Assembly (NCBI RefSeq): GCF_042663885.1
Contig: NZ_JBHSXV010000001.1
DNA: 64,000 nucleotides
Reading direction: 5' to 3' (one strand)
Source of the DNA: Aquipuribacter hungaricus
Lineage (GTDB): Bacteria > Actinomycetota > Actinomycetes > Actinomycetales > JBBAYJ01
A program made the position numbers and the translations under genes. Below the pieces are notes generated by a model. The model ran no database searches. It saw only the letters and a list, made by a program, of their open reading frames with translations, and had not been told where the DNA came from. Positions 7,730 through 17,587 of the stretch are shown in pieces. Numbering within the stretch: the stretch's first letter is position 1; each line of letters starts with the position of its first letter.

Positions 7730-8578
7730 GTGACGCCACCCGGTCCGCAGCCGGCCGGCCTGCGCGAGGTGCCCGGCCCGCGCGAGCGGCTCTGGGTCGA
7801 GATCGACGACGGCGACCCCTACGGGCGGACCGTCTACCACTTCGACCTCACGTGGCTCACGTCGTCGTGGACGTGCATCTTCGGGGGCGGGTGCCCCGGC
7901 ATCGACAGCTCCCGCCCGGACGCGGGCTGCTGCGTCCACGGCGCCTGGTTCTCCGAGCCCGCGGACGAGGAGCGGGTCGCGCTCGCCGTGGCCCGGCTCG
8001 ACCGGTCCGGCTGGGCCAACGCCGACCACCCCGTCCACGGCGCGGACGGGGAGTGGGCCGAGACGGACCCTGACGGGGACCGACGGACCGCGGTGGTCGA
8101 CGGTGCGTGCGTGTTCCACAACCCCCGGGGCTTCCCCGGCGGCTACGGCTGCGCCCTGCACGCCCTGGCGCTGCGCGAGGGTGTCCCGCCGCTGACCACC
8201 AAGCCCGACGTCTGCTGGCAGCTCCCGGTCCGCCGGACCTACGACACCGTGGCCGACCCCGACGGCGGGGAGCACCTGCAGGTCACCGTCACCGAGTACA
8301 CCCGGGCGGGCTGGGGCGGGGGCGGCGCGGACTTCGACTGGTACTGCACGACGAGCCCGGCGGCCCATACCGGCGCGGTACCGGTGTGGCGCTCGCTGCG
8401 CGAGGAGCTCGTGGAGCTCGTCGGCGAGGAGGTGTACGCACGCCTCGACGCGCACTGCACCGCCCTCGTGCCCCCGGCGGGCGCCCGGCGGCTGCTCCCC
8501 CTGACCGTCCACCCGGCGACCGCGGCCGCCCAGGCGCCGGTCGAGGCCCCCGGGCCGGGTCGACGGCCCGTCGACTAG
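7730..8578 (+). CDS. Conserved protein with a cysteine cluster, function unknown
   Basis: A 282-residue soluble protein not assigned to a known enzyme. The N-terminal part has Cys49, Cys55 and the pair Cys67-Cys68 in the context SWTCIFGGGCPGIDSS...GCCVHGAWF. Three more cysteines lie in GACVFHNP, GYGCALHALAL and DVCWQLPV, and a further one in WYCTT. This spacing looks like a metal or Fe-S binding cluster of the YkgJ/DUF3109 kind, with the cysteines brought together in the fold; that is inference. The 40 C-terminal residues are low-complexity. It stands alone behind its own -10 box and is followed 32 bp later by a small membrane protein. Confidence 0.75.
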   Translation: MTPPGPQPAGLREVPGPRERLWVEIDDGDPYGRTVYHFDLTWLTSSWTCIFGGGCPGIDSSRPDAGCCVHGAWFSEPADEERVALAVARLDRSGWANADHPVHGADGEWAETDPDGDRRTAVVDGACVFHNPRGFPGGYGCALHALALREGVPPLTTKPDVCWQLPVRRTYDTVADPDGGEHLQVTVTEYTRAGWGGGGADFDWYCTTSPAAHTGAVPVWRSLREELVELVGEEVYARLDAHCTALVPPAGARRLLPLTVHPATAAAQAPVEAPGPGRRPVD

Positions 8579-8610
8579 CCACCGCGGCGGCGGTCCTCCA
8601 CCCTGGCCCC

Positions 8611-8982
8611 ATGAGCGACACGCGCTTCCACGACGGCACGGCGGCCCACGAGGCGGAGTACCGCCCCCGCGAGCACCGCCAGACCCGCTGGCCCAAGCCG
8701 GACGCGCTCTCGCTGGTCTTCTTCGCGGTGTGGGTGGTCGGCATCCTCGTCTCCACCGTCATCCCGTTCCTCATCGTCCCGCCGACCTCGACGGACCCCG
8801 ACAGCGGTGCGGTGGGCCTGGCCTTCCTGGCCTCGATGGTCGGGATCGGGATCTTCGTCGTGGCCGGGCTGCTCATGTGGCGGCACCTAAAGAGCCAGGC
8901 CGTGCTCGTCTTCGCCCTCGTGCCCGCGGTCTCCGTCGGCAGCGGCGCGATCATCCTCACCGCGACGCTGCTCGCCCTCTGA
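8611..8982 (+). CDS. Small membrane protein, function unknown
   Basis: A 123-residue protein starting MSDTRFHDGTAAHE. A charged N-terminal segment (about 35 residues) is followed by three hydrophobic stretches: ALSLVFFAVWVVGILVSTVI, GLAFLASMVGIGIFVVAGLL and VLVFALVPAVSVGSGAIILT. This gives a predicted three-helix protein of the cytoplasmic membrane. No motif identifies a role. A CACCCT hexamer lies six bases before the ATG at the same distance as other -10 boxes here, so it may have its own leaderless transcript. It could also be cotranscribed with the preceding cysteine-cluster gene. The 98 bp to radA hold the radA promoter. Confidence 0.7.
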   Translation: MSDTRFHDGTAAHEAEYRPREHRQTRWPKPDALSLVFFAVWVVGILVSTVIPFLIVPPTSTDPDSGAVGLAFLASMVGIGIFVVAGLLMWRHLKSQAVLVFALVPAVSVGSGAIILTATLLAL

Positions 8983-9051
8983 CGTCGCGGCGGTCCTGGC
9001 TGGCTGATCTGCCTGAACCCCGGCCTGCGCGTCCACAGCGGGCGCACGGTT

Positions 9052-9074
9052 GTGTCCGGGTGCCTGCCTAGGGT
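9052..9074 (+). promoter_or_regulatory. Candidate RecA-independent damage promoter of radA
   Basis: GTGTCCGGG-N8-TAGGGT, with the radA GTG six bases after the -10 box. It is almost superimposable on the DUF222/HNH promoter at 2894-2916. radA is a known member of the PafBC/RecA-independent damage regulon in mycobacteria, which supports the reading. Confidence 0.6.
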
Positions 9075-9080
9075 GCTCGC

Positions 9081-10547
9081 GTGGCCTCCCCCCGCGCCAA
9101 GCGCGCCGTCTTCGCCTGCACCGCGTGCGGTGCCGAGCACCCGCGCTGGGTGGGGCGCTGCGCGCAGTGCCAGGGCTGGGGCACCGTGGAGCAGGTCCCC
9201 GCGGGGCTGGTCGAGGGCGCGGGTGCCCGGGTGCGTGCGGGCACGGCCTCCCGGCCCGCCCGCCGCCTGAGCGAGGTCGACGAGGAGAGCACCGCCCGGA
9301 CCCCGACCGGGGTCGGCGAGTTCGACCGGGTCATCGGCGGCGGCCTGGTCGCCGGGCAGGTCGTGCTGCTCGCGGGCGAGCCGGGCGTGGGCAAGTCGAC
9401 CCTGCTGCTCGAGGTCGCCCACCGCTTCGCCCTCGGGACGCCGCCCGCCCCCGCCCCGGACGCGGGCCGGGGGCTCGTGGCGCTGTCGTCCGAGCCGTAC
9501 CGGCCCCGCACCGTGCTCTACGTCTCGGGCGAGGAGTCGGCGGAGCAGATCGCCGTCCGGGCCCGCCGGACCGGCGCCGACGCCCCCGGCCTGCTGGTGG
9601 CCGACGAGCAGGACCTCGGCGCCGTGCTCCGCCACGTCGAGGAGCACGACCCGGACCTCGTGGTGGTCGACAGCGTCCAGACCCTCGTGAGCGCCGACGT
9701 CGACGGCCGCGCCGGCGGCATGGCGCAGGTGCAGGAGGTGACCCAGGTCCTCACCCGGGTCGCCAAGTCCCGCCCGACCCCGCTGCTGGTCGTCGGCCAG
9801 TCGACCAAGGAGAGCTCGATCGCGGGCCCTCGCGCGCTGGAGCACCTGGTCGACACCGTGCTCACCTTCGACGGCGACCGGCACACGAGCCTCCGCCTGC
9901 TGCGGGCGACCAAGAACCGCTACGGCCCGGCCGACGAGATCGCCTGCTTCGAGCAGGCGGACGACGGGCTGCGCGAGGTGGTCGACCCCTCCGAGCTGTT
10001 CCGGGGCCACCGCGACGTGCCGGTCCCGGGGACCTGTCTGGCGGTCGCGGTCGAGGGCCGCCGGGCGCTGCTCGCGGAGATCCAGTCGCTGGTCGCCACC
10101 GCCTCGACACCGAACCCGCGCCGCGGCGTGAGCGGCCTGGACTCCGCGCGGACGGCGATGCTGCTCGCGGTCACCGAGCGCGCCAGCGGGATCAAGCTCG
10201 CCGACAAGGACGTGTTCGTGGCCACCGTGGGCGGCGCCCGCCTGGTGGAGCCGGGCGTCGACCTGGCGGTGCTGCTCGCCGTGGCTTCCGCTGCGTGGGA
10301 CACGCCGGTGCCGGCAGACGTGCTCGCCATCGGCGAGGTGGCCCTGTCCGGCGACATCCGGCGGGTCTCGATGCTGCCGCAGCGGGTGGCCGAGGCCGCC
10401 CGGCTCGGCTACCGGCGGGTGCTCGTGCCGCCGGGGTCGCTGGAGCGGCTGGGCACCCTCCCTCCCGGGGTGCGGGCGGTGGAGGTCGGGCACGTCGACC
10501 GGGCGCTGAAGTCCCTGCGCGACCTGGCCGCGGCGAAGCAGGGGTAG
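9081..10547 (+). CDS. radA: DNA repair protein RadA (Sms)
   Basis: RadA is a hexameric RecA-like ATPase that drives branch migration of recombination intermediates. The 488-residue protein begins with the C4 zinc finger (FACTACGAEHPRWVGRCAQC). The Walker A loop GEPGVGKST comes at about residue 110, and the RadA-specific KNRYG motif in TKNRYGPADEIACFE. The C-terminal Lon-like domain has the expected segments GVSGLDSARTAMLLAV and KDVFVATVGG. Length is normal for the family. The GTG start at 9081 is six bases from a -10 box, so the mRNA is probably leaderless. disA follows about 200 bp downstream, the usual radA-disA pair of Actinobacteria and Firmicutes. Confidence 0.96.
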   Translation: MASPRAKRAVFACTACGAEHPRWVGRCAQCQGWGTVEQVPAGLVEGAGARVRAGTASRPARRLSEVDEESTARTPTGVGEFDRVIGGGLVAGQVVLLAGEPGVGKSTLLLEVAHRFALGTPPAPAPDAGRGLVALSSEPYRPRTVLYVSGEESAEQIAVRARRTGADAPGLLVADEQDLGAVLRHVEEHDPDLVVVDSVQTLVSADVDGRAGGMAQVQEVTQVLTRVAKSRPTPLLVVGQSTKESSIAGPRALEHLVDTVLTFDGDRHTSLRLLRATKNRYGPADEIACFEQADDGLREVVDPSELFRGHRDVPVPGTCLAVAVEGRRALLAEIQSLVATASTPNPRRGVSGLDSARTAMLLAVTERASGIKLADKDVFVATVGGARLVEPGVDLAVLLAVASAAWDTPVPADVLAIGEVALSGDIRRVSMLPQRVAEAARLGYRRVLVPPGSLERLGTLPPGVRAVEVGHVDRALKSLRDLAAAKQG

Positions 10548-10572
10548 TCCGGCGGGGGGCCGGCGCCCAGCC

Positions 10573-10630
10573 GGGGCGCAGCTGGGGCGGGGCGCAGCTG
10601 GGGCGCGGCCGGGCCGGGGCGCAGCCGGGC
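10573..10630 (+). repeat. Short GC-rich direct repeats between radA and disA
   Basis: Three near-identical copies of GGGGCGCAGCTGGGG begin at 10573, 10589 and 10616 (the last with C in place of T). They lie in the 199-bp space after radA. The rest of that space holds a TACACT hexamer near 10684 that may be the disA -10 box, giving a 5' leader of about 60 nt. No protein-like reading was found in the repeats. Confidence 0.6.
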
Positions 10631-10746
10631 CGGGCGCTGCCGGGCCTGAGCCTCACGGCCTGCCCGCCGGGGCGGCCGGGCTCTACACTGCGGGCAGACC
10701 TGCGGCGGGTGGACACGGCGCGGGCACGACCCACGGGGGCCCTGCT

Positions 10747-11823
10747 GTGGACGCTACGGACGAACGGCTGCGCGAGGTGCTCGCGCTCGTCGCGCCCGGG
10801 ACCCAGCTGCGCGACGGCCTCGAGCGCATCCTGCGCGGCCGGACCGGCGCGCTCATCGTCCTCGGCCTCGACGACACCGTCGAGGACATGTGCACCGGCG
10901 GCTTCGTCCTCGACGTCGGGTTCTCCGCGACCCGCCTGCGCGAGCTCGCCAAGATGGACGGCGCGATCGTCATCGACCACACCGGCAGCGGCAACATCGT
11001 CCGTGCCGGCGTCCAGCTGGTCCCCGACCCGCGCATCGAGACGCCCGAGTCCGGCACCCGGCACCGCACCGCGGACAAGGCGTCCAAGCAGTGCGGCTTC
11101 CCCGTCATCTCCGTCTCGCAGTCCATGACGCTCATCGCGCTGTACCTGGACGGGCGCCGCCACGTGCTCGAGGACTCCGGCGCCATCCTCGCCCGCGCCA
11201 ACCAGGCCCTGGCCACCCTCGAGCGCTACGCCTCGCGCCTGGACGAGGTGACCGGCAACCTCTCCGCGCTGGAGATCGAGGACCTCGTCACCGTCCGGGA
11301 CGTCGCCACCGTGCTGCAGCGGGCGGAGATGGTGCGCCGGATCAGCGAGGAGGTCCGCGGCTACGTCGTGGAGCTCGGCAGCGACGGCCGACTCGTCGAG
11401 CTCCAGATGGACGAGCTCATCACCGGCTTCGGCCTGGAGCTGCGCAGCGTGGTGCGCGACTACGTCGGCCCCGAGGGCACGGTCGCCGAGACGGAGGCCG
11501 CGCTGGCCGGCCTGGCGTCGCTGGACTCCTCGCAGCTGCTCAGCCTCGAGCAGGTCGCGCTGCGCGTGGCCCCACCCGTCGGCGAGCCCGGCCTGGACGC
11601 GACGGTGAGCCCGCGCGGCTACCGGATGCTGCACCGCCTGCCGCGCCTGCCGGACGTCGTCGTGGGCCGCCTCGTCGAGCGGTTCGGCAGCCTGCAGAAG
11701 CTGCTCGCGGCCGGGGTCGAGGACCTGCAGGGCGTCGACGGGCTCACGCTGTCGCGCGCCCGCGCCGTCCGCGAGGGCCTGTCCCGCCTGGCCGAGACCA
11801 GCATCCTCGAGCGGTACGTCTGA
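10747..11823 (+). CDS. disA: DNA integrity scanning diadenylate cyclase DisA
   Basis: DisA makes cyclic di-AMP and scans DNA, pausing at branched structures. The 358-residue protein has the DAC domain in the first 140 residues. The two catalytic motifs are intact: DGAIVIDHTG (DGA) and SGTRHRTADKAS (RHR). A central helical linker follows. The C-terminal helix-hairpin-helix DNA-binding region includes VVGRLVERFGSLQKLLAAGVEDLQGVDGLT. Length matches the family (about 355). It starts with GTG at 10747. Location after radA is conserved and consistent with joint roles in DNA damage and replication-fork surveillance. mutY follows about 120 bp downstream in the same direction. Confidence 0.96.
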   Translation: MDATDERLREVLALVAPGTQLRDGLERILRGRTGALIVLGLDDTVEDMCTGGFVLDVGFSATRLRELAKMDGAIVIDHTGSGNIVRAGVQLVPDPRIETPESGTRHRTADKASKQCGFPVISVSQSMTLIALYLDGRRHVLEDSGAILARANQALATLERYASRLDEVTGNLSALEIEDLVTVRDVATVLQRAEMVRRISEEVRGYVVELGSDGRLVELQMDELITGFGLELRSVVRDYVGPEGTVAETEAALAGLASLDSSQLLSLEQVALRVAPPVGEPGLDATVSPRGYRMLHRLPRLPDVVVGRLVERFGSLQKLLAAGVEDLQGVDGLTLSRARAVREGLSRLAETSILERYV

Positions 11824-11945
11824 GCGAGCGGCCCGCCGGACCTGACGCTGGTCCCGTCGGCCCCGGCCCAGGCGCCTGTCCCGTCGGCTCCGGCGCAGGC
11901 AGGCAGCCCGCAGACGTGGTCGCCGCTGGCGACCTGGGCGGGGAC

Positions 11946-12875
11946 ATGCACCTGGTGGACGCCGGCGGCCTGGTCGACGACGTCGTCACCTGGTACGCGG
12001 GCGCGGCACGGGACCTGCCGTGGCGGGCGCCGGGCGTCGACGCGTGGGCGGTGCTGGTCTGCGAGGTGATGTCCCAGCAGACCCCCGTCGCCCGGGTCGT
12101 GCCGCGGTGGCTCGCCTGGCTCGAGCGGTGGCCCACCCCGACCGCGCTCGCCGACGCCCCCGCCGGGGAGGCGGTGCGGATGTGGGACCGGCTCGGCTAC
12201 CCCCGCCGGGCGCTGCGCCTGCACCAGGCCGCGACCGTCGTCCGCGACCAGCACGGCGGCGTCCTCCCCCGCACCAGCACCGAGCTCCTCGGCCTGCCGG
12301 GCGTCGGGCCGTACACGGCGGCGGCGACCGCGGCGTTCGCGAACGGGGAGCGGGTCGTGGTGCTGGACGTCAACATCCGGCGCGTCCTCGCCCGGGTCAC
12401 CGAGGGCGTCGACGCGCCGCCCGGCGCCCCGACCCGCGCCGAGACCGCGCGGGCGCAGGCGCTGCTGCCGGACGACGCCGCCCGGTCGGCCCGCTGGAAC
12501 GCCGCCGTCATGGAGCTGGGCGCCACGGTGTGCACGGCGCGGGCGCCACGGTGCGGCACCTGCCCGGTCGGCGCGCGGTGCGCCTGGGCGGCCGGCGAGG
12601 AGAGCCGGGCGTCCGGGACCGACGCCGTCGAGACCCACGCCCCTGGGACGCGGGTCGTGCGGCCCCGCACCACGCGCCCGCAGGCGTGGCTGGGCACCGA
12701 CCGGTTCGTCCGCGGCCTCCTCCTGGCCGAGCTGCGCGCCGAGCACGGCACGGTGCCGACCGAGACGCTCGAGGCCGTCGGGGACGAACCGGCGCAGACC
12801 CGGCGGTGCCTGGACAGCCTCCTCGCCGACGGCCTCGCCGTCGCCGCGCCGGGGGGCTACCGACTTCCCGGGTAG
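11946..12875 (+). CDS. mutY: A/G-specific adenine glycosylase MutY
   Basis: MutY removes adenine mispaired with 8-oxoguanine. The 309-residue protein has the catalytic Glu in EVMSQQTPVARV near residue 37, the helix-hairpin-helix LPGVGPYTAAA and the catalytic Asp in VVLDVNIRRVLARV. The four [4Fe-4S] cysteines sit in CTARAPRCGTCPVGARC, with spacing C-x6-C-x2-C-x5-C. It lacks the C-terminal NUDIX-like 8-oxoG recognition domain of longer MutY proteins and ends in a short predicted winged-helix-like tail, as many actinobacterial MutYs do. The ATG at 11946 is preferred; the frame is open upstream but that segment is low-complexity. Confidence 0.93.
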   Translation: MHLVDAGGLVDDVVTWYAGAARDLPWRAPGVDAWAVLVCEVMSQQTPVARVVPRWLAWLERWPTPTALADAPAGEAVRMWDRLGYPRRALRLHQAATVVRDQHGGVLPRTSTELLGLPGVGPYTAAATAAFANGERVVVLDVNIRRVLARVTEGVDAPPGAPTRAETARAQALLPDDAARSARWNAAVMELGATVCTARAPRCGTCPVGARCAWAAGEESRASGTDAVETHAPGTRVVRPRTTRPQAWLGTDRFVRGLLLAELRAEHGTVPTETLEAVGDEPAQTRRCLDSLLADGLAVAAPGGYRLPG

Positions 12876-12913
12876 GCGTCGACGCCCCGGTCACCACCTG
12901 CCACAGTCACCCC

Positions 12914-14732
12914 ATGCAACCCGGGGGGGACCTGCGACGCCGCCGTCGCACGCGGACGTGGATGGTCGTGGTCGGCGTCGTGCTGGCCGTGCTGCTGGTG
13001 CTCGGCGTCGCCGGGTTCCTCGGCGTGCGCTTCGTGTCGGGGCTGGTCGGCGACGCCGGCGCCGGCTTCGACGGGGGCCCGGGCGAGGTGCTCGGCGAGA
13101 CGGACGTGCCCGTCGAGCGGATGGACCTCACCTCGACCGTCGCGGCGACGGGTTCCCTCACCGCGGGTCGACCGGTCACGCTCGGCTTCACCGGGTCCGG
13201 CGAGGTCACCGCGGTCGACGTGGCCGTGGGCGACCGGGTCGTCCCCGGGCAGGTCCTCGCTCGGCTCGACCCCCGCCTGGCCCAGCTCGACCTCGACGCC
13301 GCCGAGGCGACCCTGGTGGCCGCCGAGCGCGCCGCCGGGCTCACCACCTCAGACGACGGTGCCGTCGCCACCGAGGCGCAGGCCGCCGAGGCCCGCGTCA
13401 GCGTCGCCTCGGCCCGCACCGCCCTGGCGAGCACGCTGGAGGTCGTCGAGGCCAACGAGTCCGCGCTGGACTCCGCCGTGGCCGCCGCGGGCCGCCAGCG
13501 GGACCGGGACGCCGCCGCCGCGACCGAGGCGCAGACCGCGCTCACCGCCGCGCAGGCGGCCCAGACCCCTCCCGCCGCCCGGCAGGCCGCCGAGGCCGAG
13601 CTCGCGGCCGCGCGGGGGGTCAAGGCTGCGGCCGACGCGGCGGTGGTCGCCGCCGTAGAGCGAGCGGTGGACGCCTCCGATCTGGACTTAGCCCAGCGGC
13701 AGGTAGAGGCCGCTAGGGAGAACGCCACCTTCGCCGGAGAGCGCGTGGCCGAGGGCGAGCGCATCCTCGGCGCCGCCGACGCCACCGTCGCCGCGGTCGC
13801 CTCCGCCCGCGCCGACGCCGCCGCCGCACGCGCGGCCGCCGACGCCTCCGCCGAGGCCGTCGTCGCCGCGCAGGACGCCCGCCGCACCGGCCTGGCCTCC
13901 GACGCCCAGACCGTCGACGGCGCGCGCAGCGCCCTCGCCCAGGCCGAGGCGGCCCTGCGCGTGCTGCAGGCGGGCGGCACCCCGGAGGGCCCGGCAGCCG
14001 GGCCCTCGCCGGAGGAGCTGCAGGTCGAGGTCGACCGGGCCCGGCTCGCCGTCGAGACCGCCCGCGCCTCGCTCACCGGGACCACGGTCGTGGCACCCGT
14101 CGCGGCCACCGTCACCGCGGTCGACGTCACCGTCGGCACGGCGGTCGGCGAGGGCGCCGTCACCCCGGCCTCGACCGGCGCGGGCGACGGCTCGGCGCCC
14201 GCCGCGGGCACCATCACGCTCACCGCCACGCAGGCCCTCGTCGCCGAGATCACCGTCCCCGAGACCGACGCCGTCCTGCTCGAGGACGGCATGCCCGCCG
14301 AGCTGAAGTTCAGCGCCATCCCCGACGTCGTCGGCACGGGCCAGGTCCTCACCGTGCTCGCGAGCGAGCCCGGGCAGGGCGGCGCCGAGGGGGGCGTCGA
14401 CCCCTTCACCGGCCAGCCGCTGCCGGCCCAGAAGACGTACACCGTGACCGTCGCCGTGGACGAGCTGCCGGCGGGCGCCCGCGGCGGGCTGTCCGTCGCC
14501 GCGCGCATCACCACCGGCGACGCCCCCGACGCGCTCGTGGTCCCGACCGCCGCGGTCCAGCAGTCCGACGGCGCCACCACGGTGCAGGTGGTCGACGGCG
14601 AGACGGTCGAAGACGTCGAGGTGGAACTCGGGCTGCGGCAGGGCGGGTACTCGCAGGTGCTCGACGGCCTGGAGGAGGGCGACGTGGTCCGGGTCGCGGA
14701 CCCGATGGCCGGCGGCGGCGAGGAGTTCCTCG

Positions 14733-14743
<11 letters not shown>
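12914..14743 (+). CDS. Efflux/secretion membrane-fusion (MacA/HlyD-like) protein
   Basis: A 609-residue periplasmic-adaptor-type protein anchored by one N-terminal helix (residues 16-36, WMVVVGVVLAVLLVLGVAGF). A first lipoyl-like half-motif (SGEVTAVDVAVGDRVVPGQVLARLD) is followed by a long Ala/Glu-rich coiled-coil hairpin (about residues 120-380). The second lipoyl half reads GTTVVAPVAATVTAVDVTVG. Beta-barrel regions follow, ending in DGLEEGDVVRVADPM. The coiled coil is longer than in typical MacA. In a monoderm actinobacterium such proteins pair with MacB-type ABC transporters without an outer-membrane channel. A CACAGT hexamer six bases before the ATG may be a -10 box. It is the first gene of a three-gene overlapping operon. 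Confidence 0.9.
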
Positions 14744-16978
<2,235 letters not shown>

Positions 16979-17005
16979 GCGCGCGAGCGACGAGCCCTGC
17001 TGGGC

Positions 17006-17587
17006 CTACAGCTGGAGCAGCATCCGGGCGTTGCCGAGGGTGTTGGGCTTGACCCGCGCGAGGTCGAGGAACTCCGCGACACCCTCGTCGTGGCTGCGCA
17101 GCAGCTCCTCGTAAACCTCGGGCGGGACCGGGGCGGCCTCGATCTCCTCGAACCCGAACGAGCCGAAGAAGCCCTTCTCGAAGGTCAGGCAGAACACGCG
17201 GGACACACCCAGCCGCCGCGCCCGGTCCAACAGCTCCCCGACCAGGGCGCGCCCGACGCCGCCGCCGCGCAGCGAGGTGTCGACCGCGACGGTGCGGACC
17301 TCGGCGAGGTCGGCCCACATGACGTGCAGCGCGCCGCAGCCGACGACGCGCACGGTGCCCGTGGACCCGTCCGGGCCGCCGTCGCCCGGCACGAGCACCT
17401 CGGCGACGACGAACTCCTGGACGTCCTCGTAGAGCGTGACGAGGTCCTTGGCCAGCAGCCGCCGGTCCAGGACGTACGCCTGGACGAGCTCGGCGATGCG
17501 CGGCACGTCCGCCGGACGTGCAGCACGGAGCCCGACCGCCCCCGTGAGGGACGGCCGGGCTCCGGCGTGGTGCGTGGCGCCGCTCAG
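17006..17587 (-). CDS. argA: Short ArgA-type amino-acid N-acetyltransferase; start codon uncertain
   Basis: A GNAT protein closely resembling the mycobacterial short N-acetylglutamate synthase Rv2747, as I recall it: the shared blocks are LVTLYEDVQEFVVAE, VVGCGALHVMWADLAEVRTVAVD and EGVAEFLDLARVKPNTLGNARMLLQL-type sequence. It lacks the amino-acid-kinase domain of classical NAGS. The first homologous residues (GLRAARPADVPRIAELV) lie upstream of the only standard in-frame start nearby, the GTG at 17506. A CTG at 17587 overlaps the clpC stop as CTGA and would include the whole GNAT fold, so I extended to it. The alternative is a 166-residue protein from 17506. It probably supplies arginine biosynthesis and sits just after clpC, as in other Actinobacteria. 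Confidence 0.82.
   Translation of the reverse strand: MSGATHHAGARPSLTGAVGLRAARPADVPRIAELVQAYVLDRRLLAKDLVTLYEDVQEFVVAEVLVPGDGGPDGSTGTVRVVGCGALHVMWADLAEVRTVAVDTSLRGGGVGRALVGELLDRARRLGVSRVFCLTFEKGFFGSFGFEEIEAAPVPPEVYEELLRSHDEGVAEFLDLARVKPNTLGNARMLLQL

Noticed and set aside
1..9081. LexA (SOS) boxes upstream of radA and the HNH gene
   Set aside because: No TCGAAC-N4-GTTCGA-like palindrome is present; the shared TGTC/TAGNGT arrangement fits the RecA-independent type instead.
9050..11128. Long plus-strand frame overlapping radA and the start of disA
   Set aside because: Arg/Gly/Pro-rich shadow of radA; radA and disA carry all catalytic motifs in their own frames.
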